Shown piece after piece: positions 1 to 11,868 of a stretch of 64,000 nucleotides of DNA. Source of the stretch: Coffea arabica. Taxonomy: Eukaryota; Streptophyta; Magnoliopsida; Gentianales; Rubiaceae. The DNA lies in NCBI RefSeq assembly GCF_036785885.1, contig NC_092329.1:868001-932000 (forward strand), read 5' to 3'. A model generated the notes under the pieces. It was not told the DNA's origin and did no database searches. It was given only the letters and a program-made list of their open reading frames with translations. The position numbers and the translations under genes were made by a program. Each line of letters opens with the position of its first letter. Position 1 is the first letter of the stretch.

Positions 1-2210
1 CTCCTCGAGAGGAATCCACGGCAGCTTGAGGTTTCTTCCGCGCAATTGGAATCTACCTTCCTCTAAAACTGACTAATTATTCCTCTTGCCTAGTAAGTTT
101 TGCTTGTGGCAGTGGTTAATAGCACTTCTACAATTTCTTAAGATATCTTTTTGTGATAGATTAGCTATGTGAATGCATTTATACAGGTTTTTTCCCTAGG
201 TTTTAGTGTTTTTCCTTTTCTGGCAATTTTAGAAGGAAATTTGGGAATTAAATGGAAATTGTTGGTTGTAGTTGACTAGATTTTCTTGAAGACAATGATT
301 CGTCTTGAATTTTTTGATTTGTTGGTATAATCATGGATGATTAATTGAAAATACTTTCCCCTAATCTCTTTTGCCTTTTATTTTATTTTAATTTTTTTTG
401 GCAATATAGTTTAATATTGTACTCTTTGCTCCTAAAATCAAAACTGATCACCATTCTAGGTGCATGCTTAAGATGATTATTGGCAGCTTCCGTAAGAGTT
501 TTAAGAGACTTCCTGAGCTGAAATTTTTGTTGGTTAAGTTCTGGAAACTAAAAGGATAGCTGCTGTACTGAAACATTGTAAGGTTGTCTGGATGTAAAAT
601 TTGTTTTTTGGTTTCTTATGGTTGGTTGGATGGTTGGTGGTCCAAACGTGCATTACTTACTTGGAGTCTTCTAGGGCTTGAGGTGGAGATTTGACTTTGA
701 ATAGCATTTAGAAGGTCAAATTGAATTTGCTTTCTGTATGATATGTAAGGAAAAGGTGCATAAAAGAGCTAGATGAATATAAAGCTAATTCAGCAGGAAG
801 AAGAAAGGTAGAGAGAGAGAGAGAGAAGGTTAAAAAAAAGTAATGATGTAATGAAAAAGACGCCTTTTTTTTTGTTCTGTCAGGCTACTCGGTTTGGAGT
901 GGGGTTTGAGGAGTAATTCTTAAAACGAATATACTGAAAAGAGATGACGAATGTTTTTATGTTAGCAGTAATAGCATGATAAGGAGAACGAAGTATAAGA
1001 TGATGGTGGAATAGAAAAGATAAAATAAGATAATGCAGTGGGTGCAGGAAATCTTTGTTTGTTTCTCTTAAGGAAAAAATAAAAAGGATACCCAACCTAA
1101 AACAATGATGAACAAGGAGGAGGCAGAAATTTTGACGCTAAAAGATCATAGAAACTAAAAAGTAAGAAAGAACATTAGACACATCTCATTTGCTTTTGCT
1201 AATTGGTCCTTTATTCTGCAAGCATGCGCTTTCTTTAGTTCTTGGCTGTAAGAAGAAGTGCAGCACATGCGTTTGTTAGGGTTCGTGGCTAACTGTGACT
1301 CTTTCTGTAGTTTTCTTTAGTTTATGTGCATAACTTTTTTATTGCATGGTGATACTTTTTTTTTTCTGAATTTTGAAATGAAATGGCCATGGAAATCTGG
1401 ACTTCAGTGCTTTCTTATCTTCCATACCTTTGTTTACTCATGTATGACGTGCAAATAATCCTTCATTTCCTTTGACTAATAATTGTGGAGTATTTAATCA
1501 AAGGTTTTACTTGGCCAATGAATTTTAATAGAATTACTGTCTAATAACTTGTAGCAGGTAAACGGTTTTACAAAACCGTCTGTCCTGCTGCGTGCAGCTA
1601 GGCATTTCTTTTAGATTATAAGTGAGAGGTGGGATCCCCCATTTCTATAACAGACTTTGCACGATTTACAATTTGTTTGCTTTGCAAGAGCTAGCATGGA
1701 AAATCAATTCAATGGGCTAATTAGTATTTTTTGATTGTTTGGAAGGATCAGAAATTGTTGTTCTTTTATATATTGTTTAACTACCTTTGACTACTTTGAA
1801 GTAGATTAATTTCTCTTCTTTGTCTTTGGAATCTATTTTTTTTTCCCAAACATCCCAATGATAATTTTCTTGAGGTACTTCATGTGGGTTTTATGTAACA
1901 ATTGGTAAATTCTTAAAGATTTCAGACCCTCTTGATAAATATTTCTTCTCCCCCTAGTGAAATTTATGCAGTTATCTTACATTTGTTTGCCTACCAGATT
2001 TTTAGTGAATAGTTGGTGGACATGTAAAAGGTCTCACTGGCGGACCAAATTTTCAACATTTTCTGTTCTTGATGCAATCTTTTAGGAATGCTGAGGGTTA
2101 TGTTTGTAACTTGTTGCAGTTTATATTCTTGCTGGCTTGCTGCTTAGTCTTCTACTTATTGGCATTTAGGTCAGCTGCTTGATCTTTATGGGGGAAACCT
2201 AGTGGTTAGT
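1..2210 (+). other. 5' leader region and probable 5'UTR intron of BRAT1
   Basis: No coding sequence is visible here. The window probably opens inside the 5' untranslated leader of the gene that starts at 2211. A good donor (TA then GTAAGT) lies at 93, and a good acceptor (TTGGCATTTAG) ends at 2170. This would leave a leader intron of about 2.1 kb and a 40-nt second leader exon directly before the start codon. The transcription start may lie outside the window. The intron is inferred from splice signals only. Confidence 0.45.
2188..2202 (+). promoter_or_regulatory. Tiny upstream ORF before BRAT1 start
   Basis: An ATG at 2188 opens a four-codon reading frame (M-G-E-T) that stops at 2202, 8 nt before the BRAT1 start codon at 2211. 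If the leader exon begins at 2171, this uORF is in the mature mRNA and could reduce initiation at the main ATG. It could also be chance; no conservation data are available here. Confidence 0.35.
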
Positions 2211-5200
2211 ATGTATTCAAAGCGTTCTTCTCAAGATGATGGTCCTGATTCTAAGCCAGTTCGCACAAGTGATAGGCTTCGCAGAAGGCCAAAATTGTAC
2301 GGTCGGCCATATTTGTACTATACTCCAACCATTATTCGTCCTAAGAGAAGGAAGACAAAAACAAAGACAGCTTCTCAGATTGCAAAGATGCTACGCCCTG
2401 GAAATCGCCCAGTACACACATCAAATGCAGATGTATGTGTTTTTCTGTGTTTCTGGTGTAGTATCATGATCCACATCAATTATATGTGTTAAAATTTTCC
2501 CTTTCTATGGATCAGCAGTCTATCAGACAATGTCAACTTAGAAGGAAAAAGCAAATTGACCTTGTATCCTCCTTTGCTATTGAATGCCTTAGCTCGTAAT
2601 GTGCTATCTTTGCCTCAGAGAGCTTAATTTGTATGATTTACATGTCTTTCTTAATTCTTGAACTATTTTGAAAGAAAGGGGAAGATGTCGACCTCTGGCA
2701 AAGATTGGAAAGTGCATTTCTCCATTTAATATTTCTTGTTTCTTTCATTTTTTTTTTTATTTTCATGCATCTTTTCTTTTCTTTGGTTGTGTCTGTGTCA
2801 GTTCTCTCATGTTGGTTGATAAAGTTCTCTATCTTATTTAGTTTGTTATGATTTTCTTAAGTTCCTGGGCCAACTTCTGTAGGTTTTTATTGCGATAGAA
2901 TTTTCCAAATAGTATTGTGCCTACATTTTTTGATGCAAGCTTATCAATTATATTTAGTTATGTAAAAGGAAAAATATCAGAATTCTGAATGAAATCTTGC
3001 CTGATGTTGGCTACAAGTTAATATTATAGGGTCCATATGAATTAGGAATTTTTTCGGGGTGTTTTTTCAAAAACTCTACTACAGCATCATATGTCAAAAA
3101 ATTTACTGTAGCATTGTATATTGGGGCGTTTTTAAAAATTTTTTAGGGTATTTTTGAAATATTTAAAAATTTTCCCTCCTTCCCTCCACCACCACCTGCC
3201 ACCCTTTTCCTTCTCTTCCACCTTCTCTCCATCCTTCCCCAGCACCACCTCCCCACTCCTTCCTCCTCTCCCCCTTCCTCCCTCCTCCCTCCTCCTCTCC
3301 GCCTCTTCCTGCCCTCCCGCCTCCTTTCCCCCTTTCACTCCACTTCCTTCCCTGCTCCATGGTGACCAGATCTGGTTGCCAGGGAGCAGGGGAGGGGGTG
3401 GGACAAAAGGGGGGAGGGGGAGAGGAGGGCTGGAAGAGGGTGGAGAGGAGGAGGAGGGAGCAGGAGAGGGAGGAGGAGGGAGGGGAAGAGGAGGGGAGGG
3501 AGGGAGGTGGCAACAGGTGGAGGAAGAAGAATGGGGTGGAGGAAGAGGAAGGGTTGTTGATTTTTTTATTTTTTTGAGATGTGTGGGAGTGTGTTTGAAG
3601 ATGTTACTGTAGACTTGTATTTGGAACACAAAGTTCTTGGCAAAAACACTAAACAGAGCTATATATTTAAGAAAATAAAAAAGAAAGCAAAACAGGTGTT
3701 TAACATAATGACTCGAGTTTTCAGATTCTTTTTGACAGCAGATATGTTAGTTTGTAATAGTTTTACAAGTTAGATTAGGAAACCAACCTCTTCCTTTCAA
3801 TTACTTGACCTATCTATACACCTGAATGATTATTAATGGGAGTACAGCTAAATAATTATAGTTGATGAAGACATTCAAATCTGTTTTCAGTTATTTCATT
3901 TGTCTGAAGTTGATGGAATGCTCTTCATCATGCTATTACAGTCAGTTGTGAGCAACCTTCGGCGCTCTACTAGAAAGAGGAGGGTTTCCGTAAATCTAGA
4001 AGATTACACCAACAGCTCTGGCACAGAGGATAATGACCTGATGGTTAGTTTCTGTCCTATCCTGTTATGCGGTTCTTTTAGATGGTATTTGTGGGATAGT
4101 TAGCTTCTTTTTGCATTTAGTTTTTCTGGTTTGCTGGAAAATCTTAGGAATCTTCCTTCACTTTCGTGCATTTTGTCCTACAAATTATGTAGCATTTTGC
4201 TGGAAAAGAATAAGGTACACAGAGAGTAGAAGTAAATTCATCTTTGATCAGCAATGTTGCACCTCACTTTTGCACATAACCTTCCCTTTATTCAGACAAA
4301 GCCAGCTCTGGCTTGATGGTTTTAAAGCCTCTAATTTTCCGACAATACGAGACTAGATGATTTTGTGTGTATACTTTTCCAGAGTCCCAAGTATCGAAGT
4401 CCCAAGTTCCGGAGTTCTAGAAACCATATTGATCGTGAGAATGGAAGTCAAGACGAATTAGTGCCTCGCCGTGAAGGATTGAGACCTCGTCGGGAAGGAC
4501 TACGACCTCGTCATGCAAGAAGAGTTGCGAGGGCACGATTAGATTTGGAGTCTGACGATGATGAAGATATGTCTGATGAAAACGTTGCAGGCGATGAACA
4601 AGAGAATGGAAATGATATAGAGGGTAATGAAGCTGATGATGGTGAGGGTGAGGATGATGGTGGTGGTGAAGGTGATGGGGAAGATGAGGGTGAAGATGAA
4701 GGGGAGGATGATGGCGATGATGAAGAGGGTGAGGAACAGGAAGGTAGAAGACGATACGATCTTCGTAATCGTGCAGAAGTTCGTAGGCTCTCCATTGAGG
4801 AGGGAAAACAAAGGCCAAGATCCCCCCGGAGGGTGCTTCAGCAAGGAATGGGGACCAAGGTTAGCAGGGATGTAAGAAGGGGTGGGTCTCGAGTTCATAA
4901 GCGGCATCGCATAACCAGAGCTGAAGACTCTGATGATTCCCTTCTTGTAGATGAGTTGGATCAAGGTCCTCCTATTCCTTGGGGAAGAGGTGGGAACAGA
5001 TCTGGACCACCTTGGCTTTTTGGGGGCCTAGACATGCATGGGGCAGCAGCATGGGGTTTGAATGTTGCTGCTTCTGGGTGGGGACATCAAAATGAATCTC
5101 TTGCTAGTTTAACTTCTGGTGTTCAAACTGCTGGGCCAAGTTCAAAGGGTGGTGCTGATATTCAACCTTTACAAGTTGATGAGAGTGTAAGTTTTGAGGA

Positions 5201-8200
5201 CATAGGTGGACTTTCTGAATATATTGATGCTTTAAAAGAAATGGTGTTTTTCCCTTTGCTCTATCCTGATTTCTTTGCAAGTTACAACATCACTCCTCCA
5301 AGAGGAGTCTTGTTATGTGGTCCTCCTGGAACCGGGAAAACACTGATTGCCAGAGCATTAGCTTGTGCTGCGTCAAAGGCTGGGCAGAAAGTCAGCTTTT
5401 ACATGCGAAAAGGTGCTGATGTGCTCAGCAAATGGGTTGGGGAAGCTGAAAGACAATTGAAACTTTTATTTGAAGAAGCTCAAAAGAATCAACCTTCTAT
5501 CATTTTCTTTGATGAGATAGACGGTCTTGCTCCTGTTAGGTCTAGCAAACAGGAGCAAATTCATAATTCCATAGTGTCAACATTGCTTGCTTTGATGGAT
5601 GGTCTTGATTCCAGGGGTCAGGTAGTTTTGATTGGAGCAACAAACAGGGTCGATGCTATTGATGGAGCTTTGCGTCGGCCTGGAAGATTTGACCGTGAAT
5701 TTAATTTTCCATTGCCTGGTTGTGAGGCACGTGCTGAGATTTTGGACATCCACACCCGAAAGTGGAAGCATCCTCCTTCAAAGGAGCTAAAGTTGGAGCT
5801 TGCAGCTAGTTGTGTTGGATATTGTGGGGCTGACTTAAAGGCCTTGTGCACTGAAGCCGCTATTCGTGCTTTCCGTGAAAAATATCCTCAAGTTTACACT
5901 AGTGATGACAAGTTCTTAATAGATGTTGACTCAGTAAAGGTTGAGAAATATCATTTTGTAGAAGCCATGTCAACTATCACTCCAGCAGCTCACAGAGGCT
6001 CCATTGTGCATTCTCGGCCATTGTCTTCGGTTGTTGCACCGTGTCTTTTAGGAGGGCTCCAAAAAGTCATGACTATTATCTCAGATATCTTCCCTGCTCT
6101 TGCAGTTTCATCAGAAGTGACCAAGGTTTCCATGCTTTCGTACGGTTCTGTAATTCCTCTTGTCTACAGGCCCCGACTTCTATTACATGGTCATGAAGGT
6201 GTTGGGATGGTAATTACTCTGAGTTTCACATTAGTACCTCTTGTTTATTTAGAGAAACTGCAAACTAAGTGTACTTACTGGTTTAGTTTTGCAGGACCAC
6301 CTAGGACCAGCAGTATTGCATGAACTGGAAAAGTTTCCTGTTCATTCGCTTGGACTTCCCTCACTTCTTTCTGATCCTGGTGCAAAAACACCAGAGGAGG
6401 CACTTGTTCACATCTTTGGTGAAGCAAGGAGAACAACACCATCAATTCTCTATCTACCGCAGTTCCATCTGTGGTGGGAAAATGTCGGTGCTTTTTTATT
6501 CAAAACTTGTACTGGTATATGATTCTGGCTAGCCAATCTTTCATAGGTGCAAATATTTATGTAACCTGAAATATTCTATTCAGGCACATGAACAACTTAG
6601 AGCTGTTCTGATAACACTGTTGGAAGAACTGCCCTCAGACTTACCCATTTTGTTGTTTGGAACTACCTTGATGTCACTCGATGAGCTTGGTGGAGATTCT
6701 ATTAAAGTATTTCCTCATCACAATGTGTAAGTTTTTGAAACTCTTTTTTTTAGCTCTCTCTCTCTCTCTCTTTCTCGACAATTACATATTTGGCTCTCCT
6801 CATTGTTGGGATTTGCTTGATATAAACTTGAATATCCAATATACTGTTACCAGCCTGTAAGTTTCACCTCTGTTCTTTTCTTACATGAGGTTTGCTTTTT
6901 TCGCTAATCTGCTTCCAGCTTTCAATTTTGTAATAGTGGCCATGTCACGATCTTCTTTATGCATTATGAATTTTTAATTAGATGCTTCTATGTAATAAAA
7001 AGTTTTTATTTGAAAAGCTGTGCATTATACATTTAATACAGTTTACAGCTTCGCTATGGAATCATTGTATTTGTATAGCAATTTCTCTGTTGCCAAAATC
7101 TTATACAATGTTCCTGTTGATTTTGCTATTCTTACCTCAGGACCTGATTTCCTTACCAAATAAATTGTGAATTCATTCTGTTTTCTTGGACACAGCCTGC
7201 ATTTAAGTGGACCATCCACTGAAGATAGATCTCTGTTTTTCGACCGCCTGATTAAAGCTGCCTTGTCAATCCAATTGGAGGATGTGGCGAATAAATCCCG
7301 TAGATCTGAGTCCCTTCCTGAACTTGCAAAGGCACCAAAAGTGGCTACTGGACCAAAGGCCTCTGAGTTAAAGGCCAAAGCAGAAACGCAGGGACATGCT
7401 CTTCGCCGACTACGGATGTGTCTACGTGATATCTGTAACAGGTGTGTGGGAATGGTTCTTTTCTGTTGAATTTATGAGTTACTTTTTTCTTAGTGTTTTT
7501 GAATAATGTTTTTCTACTTTTATGTGACCTTTAGTTGCTGTCATTTTTGGTTGAAGTTGCTTGTGATGTGATTAGAATAATAATCTACTTTTGGCACTGC
7601 ATGTATCACAATGAAGTCACCTGCACTAATTTTGGTGCAGAATTCTGTATGATAAGCGTTTTAGTGCCTTGCATTATCCGGTTATGGATGAGGATGCACC
7701 AAACTATCGTTCAATCATCCAGAACCCAATGGACATGGCAACATTGCTGCAGCGTGTGGACAGTGGAAAGTACATAACTTGTAAAGCATTTTTGGAGGAT
7801 TTCGACCTCATTTTGACCAATGCCAAGGTAGAAACTTGTTAAACAAATTTTTCTTTGTCGTTTGTGTACATACTGTTGGTTTGGATTTTTTATGTGGATT
7901 ACTAAATTCAATTTCTTTAAGCAGGAATTTAGATGCATAACTGGTTTCTGCGTAAAAACCAAACTTGTCCATTCTTTATTGTGGCGTTTTGAAAAACTTA
8001 TCTTTGTTAAGGAGGGTAAATATTACATTTCATCTAAACATTTTGGAACTTTTCGATTTCTCATACAAATTGCTATCAATTTTATCTCCCCCTGATATTG
8101 CTATACATTGGATTTATCTATAAGAACTAAACTCTTATCAATATATTGACCATAGTAGCCTTTTAACTTGTTCAAATGCTTGAAATACTTAGATAATCCT

Positions 8201-11145
8201 TCTGGAGTTATTGATTCTTAGTTGTATATTTAAAAAAACTGGTTTTAGGGATATGCCATGATTTGGCTTCATAGCTGTTGGCAAGTTAACCTTTTTGATC
8301 AAATCCAAATCCTGTTGATGTTATAGAGGTGGACCGACATGGATAATTGGACCAACTTGTAGTACTTAGATGCCTAATAGTAAATTTGGAGGACAAAATG
8401 AGATTCTCTTCATAAAGTTCAGAGATAAAGATCAAGACTTACATAATTGTGAGGCATTACTTGTGTGCAAATGGCAGAACCCTTTAAATCTGTATGTTCT
8501 TTTTGCTGAATTGACTCTTTTTGCTCTTTCTAGTTTTGCAGTATCTTAGAATGCTATTGTAAGGTACAGAAACTATTGTTTTGACCTATAAGTTCTGCTA
8601 AAGTTACCGTCTGGGAAAATGGCCGATCAAGCTTGTCATAAGGCCCATTGTTGGCTTTCATATTTTTGGCTTTATGCTGAGAAAAGAGCTCACTATGGGG
8701 AAGCAATCGCAGGAGAAACTTTTCAAAACAACTTTTTGCATGGTGGATGACCTACTGCATGTTGATTTCTAGTTTATTATTTCATTCTGTCCAGACCTTG
8801 TTCTAGTTAACTAACCAGCGAGGGAGTAGCTGCCTGCTTAATTATTGGGTTTACCTGGAATTAAGAAACCCTAGATTTTGGATTTCAGAAAGCAGAGTCT
8901 GTCGCATTAAGTGCAATAGTAAGTGTGTTTTTGGGTGAGGCAGCAATAAGATGTGTTTCCTTACTTGATGCAGAAGTACAATGGAGATGATTACAATGGG
9001 GCCAGGATCGTCAGCCGAGCTTATGAACTTCGAGATGCAGTATGTTGGATGTCTTCTTTTTTTTTTTTAACCTCTTTGAGAGCTTTAGTTCCTCAAATTT
9101 GTTCTAAAATGTATTTGGTTTTTAGGTGCATGGGATGCTATCTCAAATGGATCCCGCACTGGTTTCATTCTGTGAGAAAATTGCTGACGAGGGTGGTCCA
9201 TTGCCCATACCTGATGATTTTGTGGACTCTGCTTTGCCTCAAACTCCTGTTGTACAGATGAGTACTATGACTAGAGCAAGTGCTCGCCTTAGAAACGTGC
9301 AGCCTGACGTTAATCTAGATCAGAGCTATGAAGCACTGAAAAAACCAAAGAAACATGTTGAATCTGCACAAATAGGTATGGATCACATCTCTTAATATCA
9401 TCAAAATCACTAGGATCATCACTTTGAGGTTAAATGAGCTAGTATTTCTCATTGTTTTAGGGTTCTTTTTGCTTGTTTTTTCTTGTGTTCAAGTTATATG
9501 TTTGCATGGTATTATATAGCAGTGATTATGGGCTTGGATTCAAAATAAGGCGCTCAGTTTACTGCATGGTTAGTTGCTAGGGATCTGCCAAATCTTGATT
9601 TCTTCATCAAGGAACGAGATAATGTGCTTGTACTTATGTTCAGCATGTGCTTGTGTGTAAGTATATTGTGTGAATATTTTAGCATGATACCTTCTGGAAC
9701 TCTGATAGATTGTAGTTAGAAGAAAAGATAAATTGCAAATTGCAATCAACCTGGCAAAAGGGCTTTCAGCCTTTCCCTTGAATGCCATTGGAAAATGAAT
9801 ATAGATACCTTTAACTTCTTTGACGGGAGGGTTTGATACTTTATAATCCAAAGTATTTGTAATTCCTGGATTTTGTCATTCATGTGGAATTTATTAATCT
9901 TTCAGGGGGAGGGGGCTTGATATATTAATTACATAATGTTGTCAAACATCATTTGAGTATAGAAGAACCATGTTATGTTTTGATATTGAAATGTTCACAT
10001 CAGTTTTTTTTCTGTCTGCCTGTCTATCCTCTCATTGTCCTCTTCCCTCCTCCCTCCCCCTCTCGTATTCATATTTATTTGGCTATTTGTTTGGTCAACA
10101 GTGCAAGGATACGGCCATTCTTTGCCTGTTATTATGTATCTGCGATGAAGTTACTGTTAATCAGTTACCAAGCCATGTCTAGCAAGTTGAAGGAGAAAAT
10201 TCGAGTTTAGCTATGTATAAGATATTTTGGTTCCTTTCTTTATTTGTATGCTGTTAGTATTTTTTCTGGGTAGGTTGTATGCTGTTAATATTACAATTTA
10301 ACTTATTCTCCTTTTGTTCTTGAGGAATCTGTGGTTAATAGACAACATGGATGTTGGATATGTGGGAATCTATTTTCCAAAGATATGTTTGTCTAGCAGA
10401 GTATTCTACAACTGTCAAGTGTCGACTACTGATGTGGTCCAATTAGAAACAAGGGCTACTTGAAAACTTGTACCAAATCCGTAATTTGAGCATAAAAGTT
10501 ACCTGGACATCCTAAAAGCGTCACAATTGTGACAAACATCACAAAAGAAGTCACTTTGGATGTGCTGCTGCCTGATGTGATTGGTGATGTGGTAGGGGCA
10601 GATTAGTACTATCTTGTCACCAATTAGTTTTCAAAATCTTTTTACTGAGCCTCTCTGCGGGTCATATATTTCATTTTTACTGTACTAGTATTTGGTGAAT
10701 GTTGCAAATCCTTCTACCTTTTCTTAACTTTGGACCTTCTATGATGTTGGCTTTGGTGGCAGAGGAGGGTCCTCTAGATCCAGGAGTACCAAAGTCATCT
10801 GAAGAATATGAAGCTGATAGCTTGGATCAGCAAAGGCCAGACAACCAAAGGCCAGACAACCTGGTGACGGATGGCACTCAGCATGAAAGTTCGGATCTTA
10901 CCAATGGGTGCACTTCCCAGCAAGATGTTCCAATGTTAGATGGAGAATTATCCGATAAAGTTGAGACCATTAAGCAGCTTTTTATAGATCGTACAAAAGC
11001 CTGTGGCATTCCACAGCTCGAAAGATTATATACTCGGGTCATGAAGGGTGTTTTTGAAACAAAAAATGGTGTAGACGGTGAAGATCTTCAGTCTTCAATT
11101 TTGAGGTTTTTGATGAAGTTTGCCGAGGATGAGTCAAATTTTTAA
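2211..11145 (+). CDS. BRAT1: AAA-ATPase with bromodomain (BRAT1 / ATAD2-like)
   Basis: Coding exons are 2211-2432, 3942-4043, 4383-6209, 6295-6483, 6584-6726, 7196-7441, 7641-7827, 8974-9039, 9126-9375 and 10763-11145. Spliced, they give 1204 aa, close to the roughly 1210 aa of Arabidopsis At1g05910. The N terminus is basic, followed by a long Asp/Glu-rich tract (about residues 165-230). The AAA domain has Walker A GPPGTGKT (421-428) and Walker B IIFFDEID (Asp485-Glu486). A second, degenerate ATPase-like part follows, then a bromodomain at about 890-1010 with the NPMD motif and the conserved Tyr-Asn at residues 974-975 that should contact acetyl-lysine. In this family the protein is nuclear and reads acetylated histones; the Arabidopsis member counters transcriptional silencing. 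The start was chosen because MYSKRS matches the family N terminus. The intron after 6483 uses a weak donor (GTCGGT), but no other donor keeps the frame. At 8974 the acceptor three bases later is also possible. Confidence 0.95.
3050..3660 (+). mobile_element. Foldback (MITE-like) element in BRAT1 intron 1
   Basis: About 190 bp that is nearly pure pyrimidine (3172-3360) is followed by about 190 bp that is nearly pure purine (3375-3560). The arms are inverted complements around a dyad at 3370/3371 with core CCAGATCTGG, flanked by matching CCCTGCTCC and GGAGCAGGG. AT-rich flanks carrying CTACAGCATC and TTTTTGAAATATTT motifs resemble terminal parts of the element at 53141-53361. The ORFs across it are low-complexity artefacts. 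It lies entirely within an intron. Exact ends and a target duplication were not resolved. Confidence 0.65.
10831..10860 (+). repeat. 15-bp in-frame tandem duplication in BRAT1 last exon
   Basis: CAAAGGCCAGACAAC occurs twice in direct succession and in frame, giving Q-R-P-D-N twice. It lies in the poorly conserved linker between the bromodomain and the C-terminal conserved segment, so it probably has little effect on function. Confidence 0.9.
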
Positions 11146-11299
11146 TGTAACTCATTTTTCAGTAGGAATCAATTCTTTTTTCCTTTCATGAGCTTGGCTT
11201 GAAAATTAGGCCTAGTAAATGAATAATGTTTAGGAAATTTTCCCTAGTGATACAATTCTTGCTGCCTCTCTAACAGACAGCAAACGGCTGCAAAAGCTC

Positions 11300-11660
11300 G
11301 GGCATAGAGTGTCTGGTGGACATTGTTCCTACGAAGCTTTGTGTGAGTTCGAAGCTCAGGCGTTCGACAAATAGGTGAATAGGAGGAGGTCAAGGGTTCA
11401 ATTCTTGGGAGAATCTTTAACCTCTCACCTTGCCCACTTAATTGTGGCTCAAAGAGGCTCTTGGTACTACCAAGACATTTATGTCTTGTCTTGGTGCGGG
11501 TAGGAGGTCAAGGATTTAATTCTTGGGAGAATGCTTGACCTCTCACCTTGCCACTTAATTGTGACTTTCTTCGACGGAAAAATCCTGTCGATTTTTTTCC
11601 TTCTTAGATTAAGTTAGAGTAGATTATACAAATATTATCGTTGTGGCCAAAAAAACAAAA
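11300..11660 (+). mobile_element. SINE-like retroelement with internal duplication
   Basis: A pol III B-box-like sequence (GGTTCAATTC) is at 11395-11404. The element ends in an A-rich tail after a motif reading TATCGTTGTGGCC (about 11635-11660). About 65 bp is present twice (11384-11449 and 11502-11567), so the element is either dimeric or partly duplicated. No clear A box or target duplication was found, so the ends are approximate. It occupies most of the 720-bp gap between the convergent BRAT1 and AED3 genes; nothing else is visible in that gap. Confidence 0.45.
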
Positions 11661-11868
11661 AAGAATCAGGAGTCAACTATTAGAGTCTCAAATCAAAATG
11701 TACTACCACTTTGAATGGTAATCCATGTACCAATACAATTGCTATTTAATCAAACCAAGCATACAGGACATAATCAAGTTACAAAGCAGAAAAGGTCCAG
11801 ATAAAAAAATGCAAGAGTCTAAAATCACCACCGGGCTGCCAATGCTGAGAAGACTAGGGTCTACTTAA

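Noticed and set aside
3132-3629. Several long ORFs on both strands over the purine/pyrimidine tract
   Set aside because: They are translations of low-complexity sequence in an intron (runs of Ser/Pro/Leu or Gly/Glu/Arg) and have no domain.
4417-4964. Minus-strand ORFs over the acidic region of BRAT1
   Set aside because: Shadows of GAT/GAG-rich codons of the real gene; they give His/Ser-rich low-complexity products.
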